Notes under the pieces: model-generated
Told to the model about the DNA's origin: nothing
The model's database searches: none
The model's input: only the letters and a program-made list of their open reading frames with translations
Shown here: one piece after another, positions 55,101 to 64,000 of the stretch
How the letters are laid out: each line of letters begins with the position of its first letter
How positions within the stretch are numbered: position 1 is the stretch's first letter
Assembly: GCF_018847975.1 (NCBI RefSeq)
Contig: NZ_CP072597.1
Span: 2,767,001-2,831,000 of the forward strand
Length of the DNA stretch: 64,000 nucleotides
Direction: 5' to 3'
Source: Lysobacter sp. K5869
GTDB lineage: Bacteria; Pseudomonadota; Gammaproteobacteria; Xanthomonadales; Xanthomonadaceae
Made by a program: the position numbers and the translations under genes

Positions 55101-56678
55101 ATGAAGAACACTTTCTCGCAAGCGATGGCGTGGCTGCACACCTGGGCCGGGCTGACGATCGGCTGGCTGCTGTTCGTGATTTTCGTCGGCGGCACCATCG
55201 CCTGCTTCGACAAGGAACTCACTCACTGGATGCAGCCCGCGCTGCACGGCCACGAGCGCGGCGCCGACAGCGTCAGTCTCGACGCGGCGGTGGCGCGGTT
55301 GCAGAAGGTGTCGAAGGAACACCCGCACGCGTACTACCTCACCTTGCCCGGCGAGCGCAGCAAATCGCTGCAAGGCGGCGTGTATTACGACGCCGGCGAT
55401 CCGGACTTGTTCGACCTGGACCCGAGCAACGGCGCCAAGATTCCCGAAACCGCCGGCGGCGAGTTCTTCTTCACTCTGCACTTCAACCTGCATTCGCCGA
55501 CCTGGGGCATGTACATCGTCGGCATCGCCGGCATGTTCATGCTGATCGCGATCTTCACCGGCATCGTGATCCACAAGCGCATCTTCAAGGACTTCTTCAC
55601 TTTCCGCCCGAAGAGCGGCGGCCAGCGCGCGTGGCTGGACGGGCACAACCTCACCGGCGTGCTCGGCTTGCCGTTCCATTTGATGATCGCGTACACCGGC
55701 GTGGCGATCTTCGTCGCCAACTACATGCCGGCGGGGTTGTTCGCCCAGTTCAACGGCGACAGCGAGAAGTTCTTCGTCGAAGCTTCCGACAGCTACGAGC
55801 GCCCGGAGACCGGCAAGCCGCTGACCCAGATCCATTCCATCGACGCCTTGATCCAGGACGCGCGCGCGCGCCTGGGCCAGCCGGTGACCTGGGTCAGCGT
55901 GCATCACCCCGACGACACCAGCGCGACGATCTCCTTCGGCGGCGACCACAGCAAGGACGTGGCGTGGAATTTCCGCCAAGCCTTCTACGACGCCAACGAC
56001 GGCCGCTTCCTGCACATCAGCGGGCCGATGGCGGCTGGCTACAAGACTTACACCTTCCTCGGCGGCATGCACATGGCGCAGTGGGGCGGCAGCGCGTTGC
56101 GTTGGCTGTACTTCGTCATGGGCCTCGCCGGCTGCGTGATGATCGCCAGCGGCATGCAGGTGTGGGTGAACAAGCGCGCGAAGAAGATCGCCGAGGCCGG
56201 CAGCCTGTCGGGCTACGGCTTGGTGCAGGCCTTGAACCTCGGCGTGGTCGGCGGCTTGCCGCTGGCGAGCGCGGCGATGGTGATCGCCAATCGCTTGATC
56301 CCGGCCGAGGCGGCGGCGCGTTCCAACGCCGAAATTACCGTGTTCTGCGCGGTGTGGATCGCGGCGACGCTGTACGCGGCGATCCCGGCGGTGCACAAGC
56401 GCGGCTGGGGCCGGTTCTTCGCCCTCAACGCGGTCGCGTTCGCGCTGGTGCCGCTGGTGAATTTCGCCACCGCGCCGAACAGTCACTTGCTCGCGACGAT
56501 CGCGCGCGGCGACTGGACGCTGGCGGCGGTGGATCTGACCGCGTTCGCGCTGGCGCTGGGGTTCGCGCTGCTGGCGCGGCGCAGTTTCGTCAAGGCGCGC
56601 CAGCCGGCGCCGGAACGCAAGCCGCGACGCGAGCGCGGCGAGCCTTCGGCGGCGAAGCCGGCGCTGGCCGATCGCTGA
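55101..56678 (+). CDS. PepSY-associated transmembrane protein
   Basis: A 525-residue membrane protein: an N-terminal helix (WAGLTIGWLLFVIFVGGTIACF), periplasmic PepSY-like regions, a second helix near 150 (GMYIVGIAGMFMLIAIFTGIVIHKRIF), one near 195, one near 330 and four more toward the C-terminus. His residues near helices (AWLHTWAGL, HFNLHSPTWG, GLPFHLMIA) match the pattern seen in the family, which includes putative ferric-siderophore reductases of the inner membrane. It starts 12 bp after the DUF3649 stop. Confidence 0.9.
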   Translation: MKNTFSQAMAWLHTWAGLTIGWLLFVIFVGGTIACFDKELTHWMQPALHGHERGADSVSLDAAVARLQKVSKEHPHAYYLTLPGERSKSLQGGVYYDAGDPDLFDLDPSNGAKIPETAGGEFFFTLHFNLHSPTWGMYIVGIAGMFMLIAIFTGIVIHKRIFKDFFTFRPKSGGQRAWLDGHNLTGVLGLPFHLMIAYTGVAIFVANYMPAGLFAQFNGDSEKFFVEASDSYERPETGKPLTQIHSIDALIQDARARLGQPVTWVSVHHPDDTSATISFGGDHSKDVAWNFRQAFYDANDGRFLHISGPMAAGYKTYTFLGGMHMAQWGGSALRWLYFVMGLAGCVMIASGMQVWVNKRAKKIAEAGSLSGYGLVQALNLGVVGGLPLASAAMVIANRLIPAEAAARSNAEITVFCAVWIAATLYAAIPAVHKRGWGRFFALNAVAFALVPLVNFATAPNSHLLATIARGDWTLAAVDLTAFALALGFALLARRSFVKARQPAPERKPRRERGEPSAAKPALADR

Positions 56679-56691
56679 GGAGAACGCGCGC

Positions 56692-57024
56692 ATGCTGTGG
56701 TTGGGATGGTGTCTGGCGCTGGCGGCGTGGTGCCTGCTGAGCCTGGGAATGGAGAAGCACCATCAACAGGTGTTCGCCGGCGCGTTCCGCCCGGCGCGCG
56801 CCCGCGCGCTGCGCGGCGCCGGTTGGGTTTTGCTGGCGCTGGATTTCGGGTTGTTCGCGTACGGCTGGGGCTGGGCGCAGGGGCCGATTTTCTGGACCGC
56901 GGCGTTGATCGTGTCGGCGCTGGCGTGGACCGTGTTGATGACGATGGCGCCGAAGGCGAGTACGAAGGTCGCGATGGCGGCGGTGGTCAGCGCGTTCGTG
57001 GCGATGCCGTTTTGGGTGAGTTGA
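56692..57024 (+). CDS. DUF3325 domain-containing membrane protein
   Basis: A 110-residue protein with three or four hydrophobic helices and a conserved MEKHHQQVF after the first, the mark of DUF3325. It is 13 bp after the PepSY gene and closes the iron-associated operon. Function is unknown; an accessory role to the PepSY protein is inferred from constant co-occurrence. Confidence 0.88.
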   Translation: MLWLGWCLALAAWCLLSLGMEKHHQQVFAGAFRPARARALRGAGWVLLALDFGLFAYGWGWAQGPIFWTAALIVSALAWTVLMTMAPKASTKVAMAAVVSAFVAMPFWVS

Positions 57025-57041
57025 GCGGCGCGGGGGAGCGG

Positions 57042-57158
57042 TCGTCGTAGTCGGATTGCCGCGGTCGCGGCTCGCGCCGCTCCTACAGTCGGATACGAAC
57101 CGGCCGCAGTCCCTGTAGGAGCGGCGCGAACCGCGACCGCGACAATCCAACTACGACG
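57042..57158. repeat. Inverted pair of REP-like units
   Basis: Two tgtaggagcggcg units face away from each other across a 24 bp spacer, and the flanks (cgtcgtagtcggattg and its mirror) are also complementary, forming one imperfect palindrome of about 117 bp between convergent operons. Confidence 0.85.
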
Positions 57159-57185
57159 AACCCACAAACCCGAACCGATAAAACC

Positions 57186-57214
57186 AAAACGCCCGGCGCG
57201 AAGCCGGGCGTTTT
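57186..57214. terminator. Bidirectional terminator between DUF3325 and dxs
   Basis: aaaacgcccggc and gccgggcgtttt form a perfect 12 bp stem around gcgaa, with A and T runs at either end, 22 bp beyond the dxs stop. Confidence 0.88.
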
Positions 57215-57235
57215 GCTGTTCGCGCTAATTGTCGC

Positions 57236-59143
57236 TCAACCCGCCGCGGACTGCGCCGGCTGCGCCGCCAACGACGGCCACCGCTTGATCACGCTGGCGC
57301 GGATCGACGCCGCGTCCAGGCCGGCTTCGGCCAGCAGTTGCTCGCGGCTCGCGTGATGCTGGAACTCGTCCGGCAGGCCCAGGTGCAGCACCGGCAACAC
57401 CACGCCCTCGGCCGCCAGCAATTCGGCCACGCCGCTGCCGGCGCCGCCGGCGACGACGTTGTCTTCCAGGGTTACGAAGCCTTCGTGGCTCTTGGCCAGT
57501 TCCAGGATCAGCGCGCGGTCGAGCGGTTTGACGAAGCGCATGTTGACCAGGGTGAGCCCGAGTTCGGCCGCCACTTGCTCGGCCGCCGGCACGATCGCGC
57601 CGAAGGCGAGCAGGGCGATGCGCTTGCCGCTGCGGCGCAGTTCGGCCTTGCCGATCGGCAGGGTGTCCAGGTTCGCCTGGATCGCCGCGCCCGGGCCGGT
57701 GCCGCGCGGGTAGCGCACCGCGGCGGGGCCGCGGTACTGGAAGCCGGTGGACAGCATCTTGCGGCACTCGTCCTCGTCGGCCGGCGCCATCACCACCATG
57801 TTCGGCACGCAGCGCAGGTACGACAGGTCGAGATTGCCGGCGTGGGTGGCGCCGTCGGGGCCGACCACGCCGCCGCGGTCGATCGCGAACAGCACGTCGA
57901 GGTCCTGGATCGCCACGTCGTGCACGAGCTGGTCGTAGCCGCGCTGCAAGAAGGTCGAGTAGATCGCCACCACCGGCTTGGCGCCTTCGATGGCCATGCC
58001 CGCGGCCAGCGTCACCGCGTGCTGCTCGGCGATGGCCACGTCGAAATAGCGCTGCGGGTATTCCTTGCTGAAACGCACCAGTCCCGAGCCTTCGCGCATC
58101 GCCGGGGTGATGCCGAGCAGGCGTTCGTCGGCGGCGGCCATGTCGCACAGCCAGTCGCTGAAGATGTCGGTGTAGGTCGGCTTCTTGGCGCCGGGCTTGC
58201 TCACCAGGCCCTTCTCGGGATCGAACGGGCCGACCGCGTGATAGCCGATCTGATCGCCCTCGGCGAGCTCGTAGCCCTTGCCCTTGGTGGTGATGATGTG
58301 CAGCAACTGCGGGCCCTTGAGGCTCTTGAGCGTCTTCATCGCATGCAGCAGCGCCGGCAGATCGTGGCCGTCGATGGGGCCGGTGTAGTGGAAGCCGACT
58401 TCCTCGAAGAAGGTCGAGGGCACGAACATGCCCTTCCAATGCTCTTCCCAGCGGCGCACGAACTTGGCCGCGGGCTTGCGCTTGTCGCCGAGCAGCTTCT
58501 TGCCGCCTTCGCGGATCGCGTTGAGCGTGCGGCTGCTGGTGAGGCGGCCGAGCATCTTGGTGACGCCGCCGACGTTCTCGGAGATCGACATCTGGTTGTC
58601 GTTGAGGATCACCAGCAGGTTCGGCTCGGGATCGCTCATGCCGCCGGCGTGGGCCAGCGCTTCGAACGCCATGCCGGCGGTCATCGCGCCGTCGCCGATC
58701 ACCGCCACGACCTTGCGCTCGTCGCCGCGGCGCTGCAGCGCCACCGCCATGCCCAGCGCGGCCGAGATCGAGGTCGAGCTGTGGCCGACGCCGAGGGTGT
58801 CGTACTCGGATTCGTCGCGCTTGGGGAACGGCGCGACGCCGTCCTTCTGCTTCACCGTGTGGATGGCGTCGCGGCGGCCGGTGAGGATCTTGTGCGGGTA
58901 GCTCTGGTGGCCGACGTCCCAGACCAGGCGGTCGACGGGCGTGTCATACAGCCAATGCAAGGCGACGGTAAGCTCGATCACGCCGAGCCCGGCGCCGAAG
59001 TGGCCGCCGACGAGGGCGACCTGCTCGATCAAATAGGCGCGCAATTCCTCGGCGATCGCCGGCAGTTCCTCTTCGGGAAAGCGGCGCAGGTCGGCGGGGA
59101 CCTGAATGCGGGAAAGACGCGGGTAGCGCTGCGAATCGATCAT
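57236..59143 (-). CDS. dxs: 1-deoxy-D-xylulose-5-phosphate synthase
   Basis: A 635-residue thiamine diphosphate enzyme, the first step of the MEP isoprenoid pathway, making DXP from pyruvate and glyceraldehyde 3-phosphate. Visible: [33 protein letters not shown] near 55, the TPP motif [14 protein letters not shown] near 150 with N about 27 residues later, and the transketolase-like C-terminal half with [15 protein letters not shown] and [15 protein letters not shown]. The start [13 protein letters not shown] at 59143 is preferred to a GTG-like extension. Sequence is very close to Xanthomonas Dxs from memory. Confidence 0.97.
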   Translation of the reverse strand: MIDSQRYPRLSRIQVPADLRRFPEEELPAIAEELRAYLIEQVALVGGHFGAGLGVIELTVALHWLYDTPVDRLVWDVGHQSYPHKILTGRRDAIHTVKQKDGVAPFPKRDESEYDTLGVGHSSTSISAALGMAVALQRRGDERKVVAVIGDGAMTAGMAFEALAHAGGMSDPEPNLLVILNDNQMSISENVGGVTKMLGRLTSSRTLNAIREGGKKLLGDKRKPAAKFVRRWEEHWKGMFVPSTFFEEVGFHYTGPIDGHDLPALLHAMKTLKSLKGPQLLHIITTKGKGYELAEGDQIGYHAVGPFDPEKGLVSKPGAKKPTYTDIFSDWLCDMAAADERLLGITPAMREGSGLVRFSKEYPQRYFDVAIAEQHAVTLAAGMAIEGAKPVVAIYSTFLQRGYDQLVHDVAIQDLDVLFAIDRGGVVGPDGATHAGNLDLSYLRCVPNMVVMAPADEDECRKMLSTGFQYRGPAAVRYPRGTGPGAAIQANLDTLPIGKAELRRSGKRIALLAFGAIVPAAEQVAAELGLTLVNMRFVKPLDRALILELAKSHEGFVTLEDNVVAGGAGSGVAELLAAEGVVLPVLHLGLPDEFQHHASREQLLAEAGLDAASIRASVIKRWPSLAAQPAQSAAG

Positions 59144-59381
59144 TACGACCACGGGCGTTCAGCTGGTCGGGCATTGTCCCGCCGCCGTGTGAGGCGGGCA
59201 AGAAGTGTGACGATTCTGGGTTCAGCTGGGTGCCTGCGGCCAGATTCCATCAGGCCGGGGTGCGATCCGGGTCACAGCGCCGGTCGCGGCGGTTCGGCGC
59301 TGTTGCGCGACGTTGGCGCGGGTTGCGGGTCCGGGCCGGCGCGAGCGCCGCGGCGGGGCCGCGACGCTCGGACGCAGCCGC

Positions 59382-60608
59382 TCAGCGGCCGCGCAGACGC
59401 CCGAACAGCCCGCCGGACTTGGCCTGCTCGGCCGGCGGCGGGTCGCCCTCGGCCTCGGCGAAGCCGGTGGCGAGGTTGGCGTTGATGAAATCGGCGACCT
59501 CGGCCTCGGTCACGCCGCTGGCTTCGGCGATCTCGGCCAGATGCGCCGGCCCCTTCATCATCACCGTGGCGATGCGGAAGTGCTTGGGGTATTCGCGCTC
59601 GGTCTGCGGCCACTTGGTCATGCGGTAGCGGCGTCCGGCGTCGTAGCCCGGAGCGAGGCGGCCGCGGCCAGCGAGCAGGTTGCCGAACCACACCAGCCGC
59701 GCCAGCGGCATCGGCGCGCCCAGCTGCGCGGCGGCGGCGTCCCACTGCGCGGCCGGCAGCAGTTCGAATTCGGAGGACGCGAAGCCGCGCTCGAACAAGC
59801 CCGACAGCGGCTTGAGCGCGGCGGGGCCGTGGTAGCGGCGCTGGTCGGTGTCGATCAGCAGGCGTTCTTCGCCGCTGCCCACGCGCAGCAGGCCGCGCAG
59901 GCGGCCGGGGACGAGCCAGTCGAGCAGGCCGTCGCCGCTGGCGGTGACGGCGGCGACGGCGGGTTGCGGTTGCGCCGGAGCAGGTGCGGCCGGCGCGGCG
60001 GCGATGGGAGCCGGCGCCGGTGCGGGGGCCGCAGGCGTGGCCGGTGCCGCGGCGGGAGCCGGAGCGGGCGTCGCCGCGGCGACGGGCGCCGCGACCGCAG
60101 GCGTCGCCGGCGCCGCCGGCGCCGCTGGTACCGGTGCCGGCGCGACCGGCGCGGCCGCCTTGGCCTGGGCCAGATCGGTCTGCAGCAACTCCACCACCAC
60201 GTCCGGCAGCGCCGCGGTCGGATCGGTGCGCGGCTGCTGCGGAATCTCCACCGGCTTGGGCGCGGCCGGCGGCGGCGCCTCGGCGGCGCTCAGCGGCTGG
60301 CCGTTCTGGCCGGCGATTTCGCCCAGCAGGGCGGCGATGGTGTCGGCGCTGAAAGGATGGCCGAGCAGGAAATCGGCCTGGGTGCGCTGCGCCGCGGTCA
60401 GCGCGATCACCGACTTGCCCGCGGCGTGCAGGCGCAACCAGCTCATCGGTCCGTACATGCTGTCCATGTCGACCACGACGAAGTCGGCTTGCGGCTCCGG
60501 CACCAGGGTCCAGCGGCCGCCCAGACGGGTGTTGGCCACCTTGAAAGCCGTCTGCAGCGCAGACTCCGTCGCCGGGTCCATACCGGTCAGACCGAGGGTT
60601 AAAGGCAT
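59382..60608 (-). CDS. Uncharacterised protein with receiver-like N-terminus and Pro/Ala linker
   Basis: A 408-residue protein from ATG 60608 (MPLTLGLTGMD). Residues 1-105 have a receiver-like alternation: FVVVDMDSMYG near 49 in the place of the phospho-acceptor loop and GKSVIALTAAQ near 75, but the pattern is not a confident response regulator. Residues 110-245 are an Ala/Pro-rich linker with long AAPAPA-type runs. The C-terminal part (residues 255-390) looks globular, with FNLLVGDGLLDWLVP-like LLDWLVPGRLRG, WFGNLLAGRGRLAPGYD and RRYRMTKWPQTEREYPKHFRI, followed by a probable winged helix in which IAEASGVTEAEVADFINANL is clear. No function is assigned. Confidence 0.65.
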   Translation of the reverse strand: MPLTLGLTGMDPATESALQTAFKVANTRLGGRWTLVPEPQADFVVVDMDSMYGPMSWLRLHAAGKSVIALTAAQRTQADFLLGHPFSADTIAALLGEIAGQNGQPLSAAEAPPPAAPKPVEIPQQPRTDPTAALPDVVVELLQTDLAQAKAAAPVAPAPVPAAPAAPATPAVAAPVAAATPAPAPAAAPATPAAPAPAPAPIAAAPAAPAPAQPQPAVAAVTASGDGLLDWLVPGRLRGLLRVGSGEERLLIDTDQRRYHGPAALKPLSGLFERGFASSEFELLPAAQWDAAAAQLGAPMPLARLVWFGNLLAGRGRLAPGYDAGRRYRMTKWPQTEREYPKHFRIATVMMKGPAHLAEIAEASGVTEAEVADFINANLATGFAEAEGDPPPAEQAKSGGLFGRLRGR

Positions 60609-60750
60609 CGCGAATGTGTCCGTAAGTCGATGGCGACGAGTGTCCGGGACGGCCGTAACGTCGTCAACGAGCGCAATGCGTCGCTTATGCGCGCGGCTCG
60701 GCACTTCGCGGGGGGGAACGGTCGCGATACTGCGACCGCGTTCACGACTT

Positions 60751-61464
60751 CTAAGCGTGGATGCGCGCGTTCTTCGGCAACTGATTCTTCAAGAACGCCA
60801 TCTGGTCGGCCAGGATGTTCCTGTTCGACAGGATCAGATGCTCGACCCAGCTCGGCCGGTACGGCACCGCGAGCAGCGGCATGCCGGCCTGCTGCGGGGT
60901 GCGGTTGCCCTTGCGCGAATTGCAGGCGAAGCAGGCGGCGACCACGTTCTCCCAGATGTCGCGGCCGCCCTTGGACACCGGCACGACGTGATCGCGGGTG
61001 AGGTGCGGGCGGTGGAAGTCGTGGCCGCAGTACATGCACAGGTGGCCGTCGCGCGCGAACAGCGCGGCGTTGGTCAGCGCCGGGGTCGGGTCGAGCGCGC
61101 CGGGGCGCGCGTGGCCGCGCGCGGCCACGATGGGGTGCAGCTCGAGCACGCTGCGCTCGCCGGTGAAGCGGTTGATGCCGCCGTGCACCTGCAGGCAGGG
61201 GTCGCCGAGGGTCCAGGCGACGGCGCCGCGCGCGTACAGGCAGGCGGCGTCTTGCCAGTTCATCCAGTCGAGCACGCGCCCGTGCGCGTCGAGCGACAGC
61301 AGCCGCACCGAATTCAGGCGTTCGAGGGGATTGCGCGGCACTGCGCGGGGGCCGGTCCAGGGCGAGTAAGCCTCGCCGACACCGGAGGGTTCCGGCTCAC
61401 GCTGAAGCATTTCAGCGTGGGTTCCGGTGCGGACCAGGCGGATCTTCGCTCTATCGGTCTCCAT
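60751..61464 (-). CDS. HNH endonuclease family protein
   Basis: A 237-residue protein with a C-terminal HNH nuclease: zinc-type CMYC (C143, C146), the D158-H159 pair in LTRDHVVPVSKGG, N173 in ENVVAACFACNSRKGNRTP and the second CxxC at 178-181. The N-terminal half has VRLLSLDAHGRVLDWMNWQDAACLYARGAVAW, found in a family of chromosomal HNH proteins in Proteobacteria. There is no restriction or phage context, so a housekeeping or DNA/RNA processing role is likely. TATAAG upstream on the minus strand (about 61480) may be its -10. Confidence 0.9.
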   Translation of the reverse strand: METDRAKIRLVRTGTHAEMLQREPEPSGVGEAYSPWTGPRAVPRNPLERLNSVRLLSLDAHGRVLDWMNWQDAACLYARGAVAWTLGDPCLQVHGGINRFTGERSVLELHPIVAARGHARPGALDPTPALTNAALFARDGHLCMYCGHDFHRPHLTRDHVVPVSKGGRDIWENVVAACFACNSRKGNRTPQQAGMPLLAVPYRPSWVEHLILSNRNILADQMAFLKNQLPKNARIHA

Positions 61465-61565
61465 CGGAGAATGAGCTTATACCCTGTTGGTTACATTTTG
61501 TGTAGACGCCGCCTGCCGGCGGTCGGTGCGCGAGCGGCGCGGGGCCGGTGCGGGCGCGGCGAATC

Positions 61566-62006
61566 TCAGTTGAAAGCGAGCAGATACACGGTGTAGCGGT
61601 CGGGCCGGGAGACGTCGACGTCGAGCTGGTAGAACCAGCCCGCGAGCTGGCTCTCGCAGCGGCGGTGCGGGCGATTCGGAACCGGCGCGAACCACGCCGG
61701 ATCGCCGGTTTCGGCGGCGCGAGGGGCGGTTTCGATCTCGCCCAGATTGCAACGCAGCGCCACCGTGAGCGCGGGCAAGCGCCGCGACGGCAGCTCGAAA
61801 CGGTAGTACGCGCTCATGGTTCGGAACTGATCGTCTAGACGATCGTGCAGGTCGGTCGCCTCGGGCGGCACCGCGATGCCGCCGGGAAATTCCGTCGGCG
61901 GCGATTGCGGCCGCGAACAGCCCGCGAGCGACAGCATCGCCGCGACGGCGGCGAAAGCGCGAAGCCGCGATGCGGCCGGTTTCGCGCTTCCGCCGCGCGG
62001 GATCAC
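61566..62006 (-). CDS. Hypothetical lipoprotein
   Basis: A 146-residue protein using GTG at 62006, whose first bases overlap the stop of the acyl-CoA dehydrogenase gene (GTGA). The N-terminus ends in a lipobox (LSLAGC, Cys30) after AFAAVAAM, so it is a lipoprotein. The mature part is small and includes RFELPSRRLPALTVALRCNLGE and a C-terminal FYQLDVDVSRPDRYTVYLLAFN with two further cysteines. Not recognised; translationally coupled to the dehydrogenase. Confidence 0.7.
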   Translation of the reverse strand: MIPRGGSAKPAASRLRAFAAVAAMLSLAGCSRPQSPPTEFPGGIAVPPEATDLHDRLDDQFRTMSAYYRFELPSRRLPALTVALRCNLGEIETAPRAAETGDPAWFAPVPNRPHRRCESQLAGWFYQLDVDVSRPDRYTVYLLAFN

Positions 62007-63793
62007 GCGTCGAAGCCCTCCGCGGCCAGCGCCATCAGCGGCGCGACGCCGCTGTCGATCGCGGCCTTGTGCGCCTGGGTGCGCGGCAGCAGGCGGGCGA
62101 AGTAGAAACGCGCGGTTTCCAGCTTGGCGTCCTTGAACGCCTGGCTCTGGCCCGACGCGGCGGCCGCGGCGACGCTGCGCGCCCACCAATAGGCGAGGCA
62201 GACGTAGCCGGAATAGAACAAGTAGTCGTACGAAGCCGCGCCGACTTCGTCCGCGTTGGCCGCCGCGCGCTTGCCGACCGACATCGTCAGCTGCAGCCAT
62301 TCGCCGGCGGCCTGGCGCAGCGGCGCGACGAACTCGGCCACCGCGGCGTTGTTCTCGTTCTGCGCGCAGAAGGCTTCGATCTTGGCCAACATCGCCTGCA
62401 AGCCGGCGCCCTGCAGCTGCATGACCTTGCGGCCGAGCAGGTCCAGCGCCTGGATGCCGGTGGTGCCTTCGTACAAGGTGGTGATGCGCGCGTCGCGGGC
62501 GAGCTGCTCCATGCCGTGCTCGGCGATGTAGCCGTGGCCGCCGAAGCACTGCAGCGCGTGGTAGGTGCATTCCACGCCCCACTCGGTGAGGCAGGCCTTG
62601 ACGATGGGGGTCATGAAACCGATCAGCGCGTCGGCTTCGGCGCGTTCTTTTTCGTCCGGCGCGGCGTGGGCGATGTCGACCAGCAGCGCGGCGTCGTAGC
62701 CCATCGCGCGGCCGCCTTCGACCAGCGCCTTGCAGGTCAGCAGCATGCGCCGCACGTCGGGGTGGACGATGATCGGATCGGCCGGCAATTCGGGGAATTT
62801 CGGGCCCGACAGCGCGCGCATCTGCAAGCGGTCGCGCGAGTAGCGCAGCGCGTTCTGCAGCGCGCGGTCGCTCAGGCCCAGGCCTTGCAGGCCGACCGCG
62901 AGGCGGGCGGTGTTCATCATCGTAAACATCGCCATCAGACCCTTGTTCGGCTGCCCGATCAGATAGCCCTGAGCGCCGTCGAAGTTCATGACGCAGGTGG
63001 CGGAGCCGTGGATGCCCATCTTGTGTTCGAGGCTGCCGCAACGCACCGCGTTGGCTTCGCCGACGCTGCCGTCGCGCGCGACTTTGACCTTGGGCACGAT
63101 GAACAAGGAAATGCCCTTGCTGCCGGCCGGCGCGTCCGGCAGGCGCGCGAGCACCAGATGGATGATGTTGTCGGTGAGGTCGTGCTCGCCGGCGGTGATG
63201 AAGATCTTGGTGCCGCTGATCGCGTACGAACCGTCGGCCTGCGGCTCGGCTTTGGTCTTGAGCAGGCCCAGGTCGGTGCCGCAATGCGGTTCGGTGAGGC
63301 ACATGGTGCCGGTCCAGCGGCCTTCCACCAGCGGCTTGAGGAACACTTCCTGCTGCCACGCCTCGCCGTGGTGCAGCAGCGCCTCGGTGGCGCCGTGCGA
63401 GAGCAGCGGGAAGTTGCCCCAGGCCAGATTGGCCGCGTCGATCATTTCCTTGAGCGGCACGCCGGCCGCGTGCGGCAGGCCTTGGCCGCCGAACTGGATT
63501 TCCGCGGTGAGGCCGGACCAACCGCCATCGACGAACTGGTCGTAGGCCTGCTTGAAGCCCGGCGGCGTGGTCACCGCGCCGGTGGCCTTGTCGTGCTTGC
63601 AGCCGATCTGATCGCCGACCGCGTTGAGCGGCGCGAGCACGGTTTCGTTGAAGCGCGCGCCTTCTTCCAACACCGCGTCGAGCGTGTCGCGGGTGGCGTC
63701 GGCATAACCCAGGCGCTGGAACTGCGCTTCGGCGCCGAGCACGTCGAACAGGACGAAACGCATGTCGGTGAGGGGGGCTTTGTAGGTGCTCAT
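62003..63793 (-). CDS. Acyl-CoA dehydrogenase (C-terminal-extended, DmdC/AcdA type)
   Basis: A 596-residue flavoprotein. Segments: N-terminal region (MSTYKAPLTDMRFVLFDVLG), the FAD-binding core with MCLTEPHCGTDLGLLKTKA and SGTKIFITAGEHDLT, the C-terminal helical domain with TEWGVECTYHALQCFGGHGYIAEHGMEQLARDARITTLYEGTTGIQALDLLGRKV (catalytic Glu in the TLYEGTTGIQ strand region), and the extra C-terminal domain typical of long-chain acyl-CoA dehydrogenases of this type and of DmdC. It oxidises acyl-CoA to enoyl-CoA with an electron-transfer flavoprotein. Substrate range is not readable. Start ATG 63793. Confidence 0.92.
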   Translation of the reverse strand: MSTYKAPLTDMRFVLFDVLGAEAQFQRLGYADATRDTLDAVLEEGARFNETVLAPLNAVGDQIGCKHDKATGAVTTPPGFKQAYDQFVDGGWSGLTAEIQFGGQGLPHAAGVPLKEMIDAANLAWGNFPLLSHGATEALLHHGEAWQQEVFLKPLVEGRWTGTMCLTEPHCGTDLGLLKTKAEPQADGSYAISGTKIFITAGEHDLTDNIIHLVLARLPDAPAGSKGISLFIVPKVKVARDGSVGEANAVRCGSLEHKMGIHGSATCVMNFDGAQGYLIGQPNKGLMAMFTMMNTARLAVGLQGLGLSDRALQNALRYSRDRLQMRALSGPKFPELPADPIIVHPDVRRMLLTCKALVEGGRAMGYDAALLVDIAHAAPDEKERAEADALIGFMTPIVKACLTEWGVECTYHALQCFGGHGYIAEHGMEQLARDARITTLYEGTTGIQALDLLGRKVMQLQGAGLQAMLAKIEAFCAQNENNAAVAEFVAPLRQAAGEWLQLTMSVGKRAAANADEVGAASYDYLFYSGYVCLAYWWARSVAAAAASGQSQAFKDAKLETARFYFARLLPRTQAHKAAIDSGVAPLMALAAEGFDA

Positions 63794-64000
63794 GGGCGTC
63801 TGGGGATAGGGAATGAGGGGAATGAAGGGAAAGAGGGGAATGGCTGGAGCGGCGGGGGCGGGGAGGGCGAAGGGCGATGAAGTCGGACGCACCGCGTCCT
63901 CTCCATTCCCTTCATTCCCTTGTGTCCCTGTTCCCCTCGCTCCTCAGCGCATCACACCGGGCAAGCCGGGCGCCGGGCTCAGAGCGCTGCTGCGCTCGAC
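63794..64000. other. Upstream region with purine/pyrimidine tracts
   Basis: Between the acyl-CoA dehydrogenase start and the window end. A G/A-rich stretch (gggaatgaggggaatgaagg near 63810) and a C/T-rich stretch (ccattcccttcattccc near 63902) are imperfect complements and could form a long weak hairpin. The dehydrogenase promoter must lie here; no further gene is visible before 64000. Confidence 0.5.

Noticed and set aside
60751..61464. HNH protein as part of a restriction or phage module
   Set aside because: No methylase, terminase or phage genes are near; composition matches the surrounding chromosome.

Overview
The window is chromosomal DNA from a very GC-rich gammaproteobacterium of the Xanthomonadaceae, most likely Lysobacter or a close relative. 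This is inferred from the Xanthomonas-like petABC-sspAB, purEK, dxs and thrS-infC-rpmI-rplT-pheST-ihfA-merR-tRNA-Pro neighbourhoods, the type IV pilus minor pilin operon, and the abundant short palindromic repeats with a tgtaggagcggcg core. Nearly all of it is ordinary vertically inherited chromosome: no integrase, transposase, phage block or CRISPR array was seen.

Layout. 1-5.7 kb: a DUF1800/DUF1501 secreted pair, a composite repeat zone, a GNAT acetyltransferase and miaB, and a secreted lytic transglycosylase. 6.1-10.3 kb: cytochrome bc1 (petABC) followed by sspA-sspB. 10.36-11.51 kb: a roughly 1.15 kb nested imperfect palindrome built from several repeat families. 11.5-20.6 kb: nadC and a Trm112-like gene divergent from purEK, a large lipoprotein hydrolase, sodB with a four-fold tandem terminator, grxD, a degenerate SDR and marC. 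21-26 kb: an Oar-like TonB-dependent receptor, ppnN and tRNA-Asn. 27-34 kb: fimT-pilV-pilW-pilX-pilY1-pilE, which make the minor pilins and adhesin of the type IV pilus. 34.2-36.5 kb: uvrB and tRNA-Val.

36.8-40.2 kb is the most interesting part: a 53-codon gene with a Thr/Ser-then-Glu/Asp rich tail faces an operon of an ABC exporter and a RimK/MvdD-type ATP-grasp ligase. Together they look like a compact graspetide (omega-ester or omega-amide linked RiPP) system: precursor, macrocyclase and exporter. This is inference from architecture and motifs.

40.6-49.4 kb is the translation operon, with a probable attenuator before thrS, an ATC start for infC and a structured G-rich spacer between pheS and pheT. 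49.7-53.3 kb: a TetR regulator with a visible operator, coupled to a rifampicin-phosphotransferase-like PEP-utilizing enzyme. 53.4-57 kb: a TraB/GumN-like secreted protein and a DUF3649-PepSY-DUF3325 operon behind a Fur-like box. 57.2-64 kb: dxs, a receiver-like protein of unknown role, an HNH nuclease, a lipoprotein and an acyl-CoA dehydrogenase, all on the minus strand.

Coordinates of starts were chosen from ribosome-binding sites, start/stop overlaps and family alignment from memory; no searches or folding programs were run.
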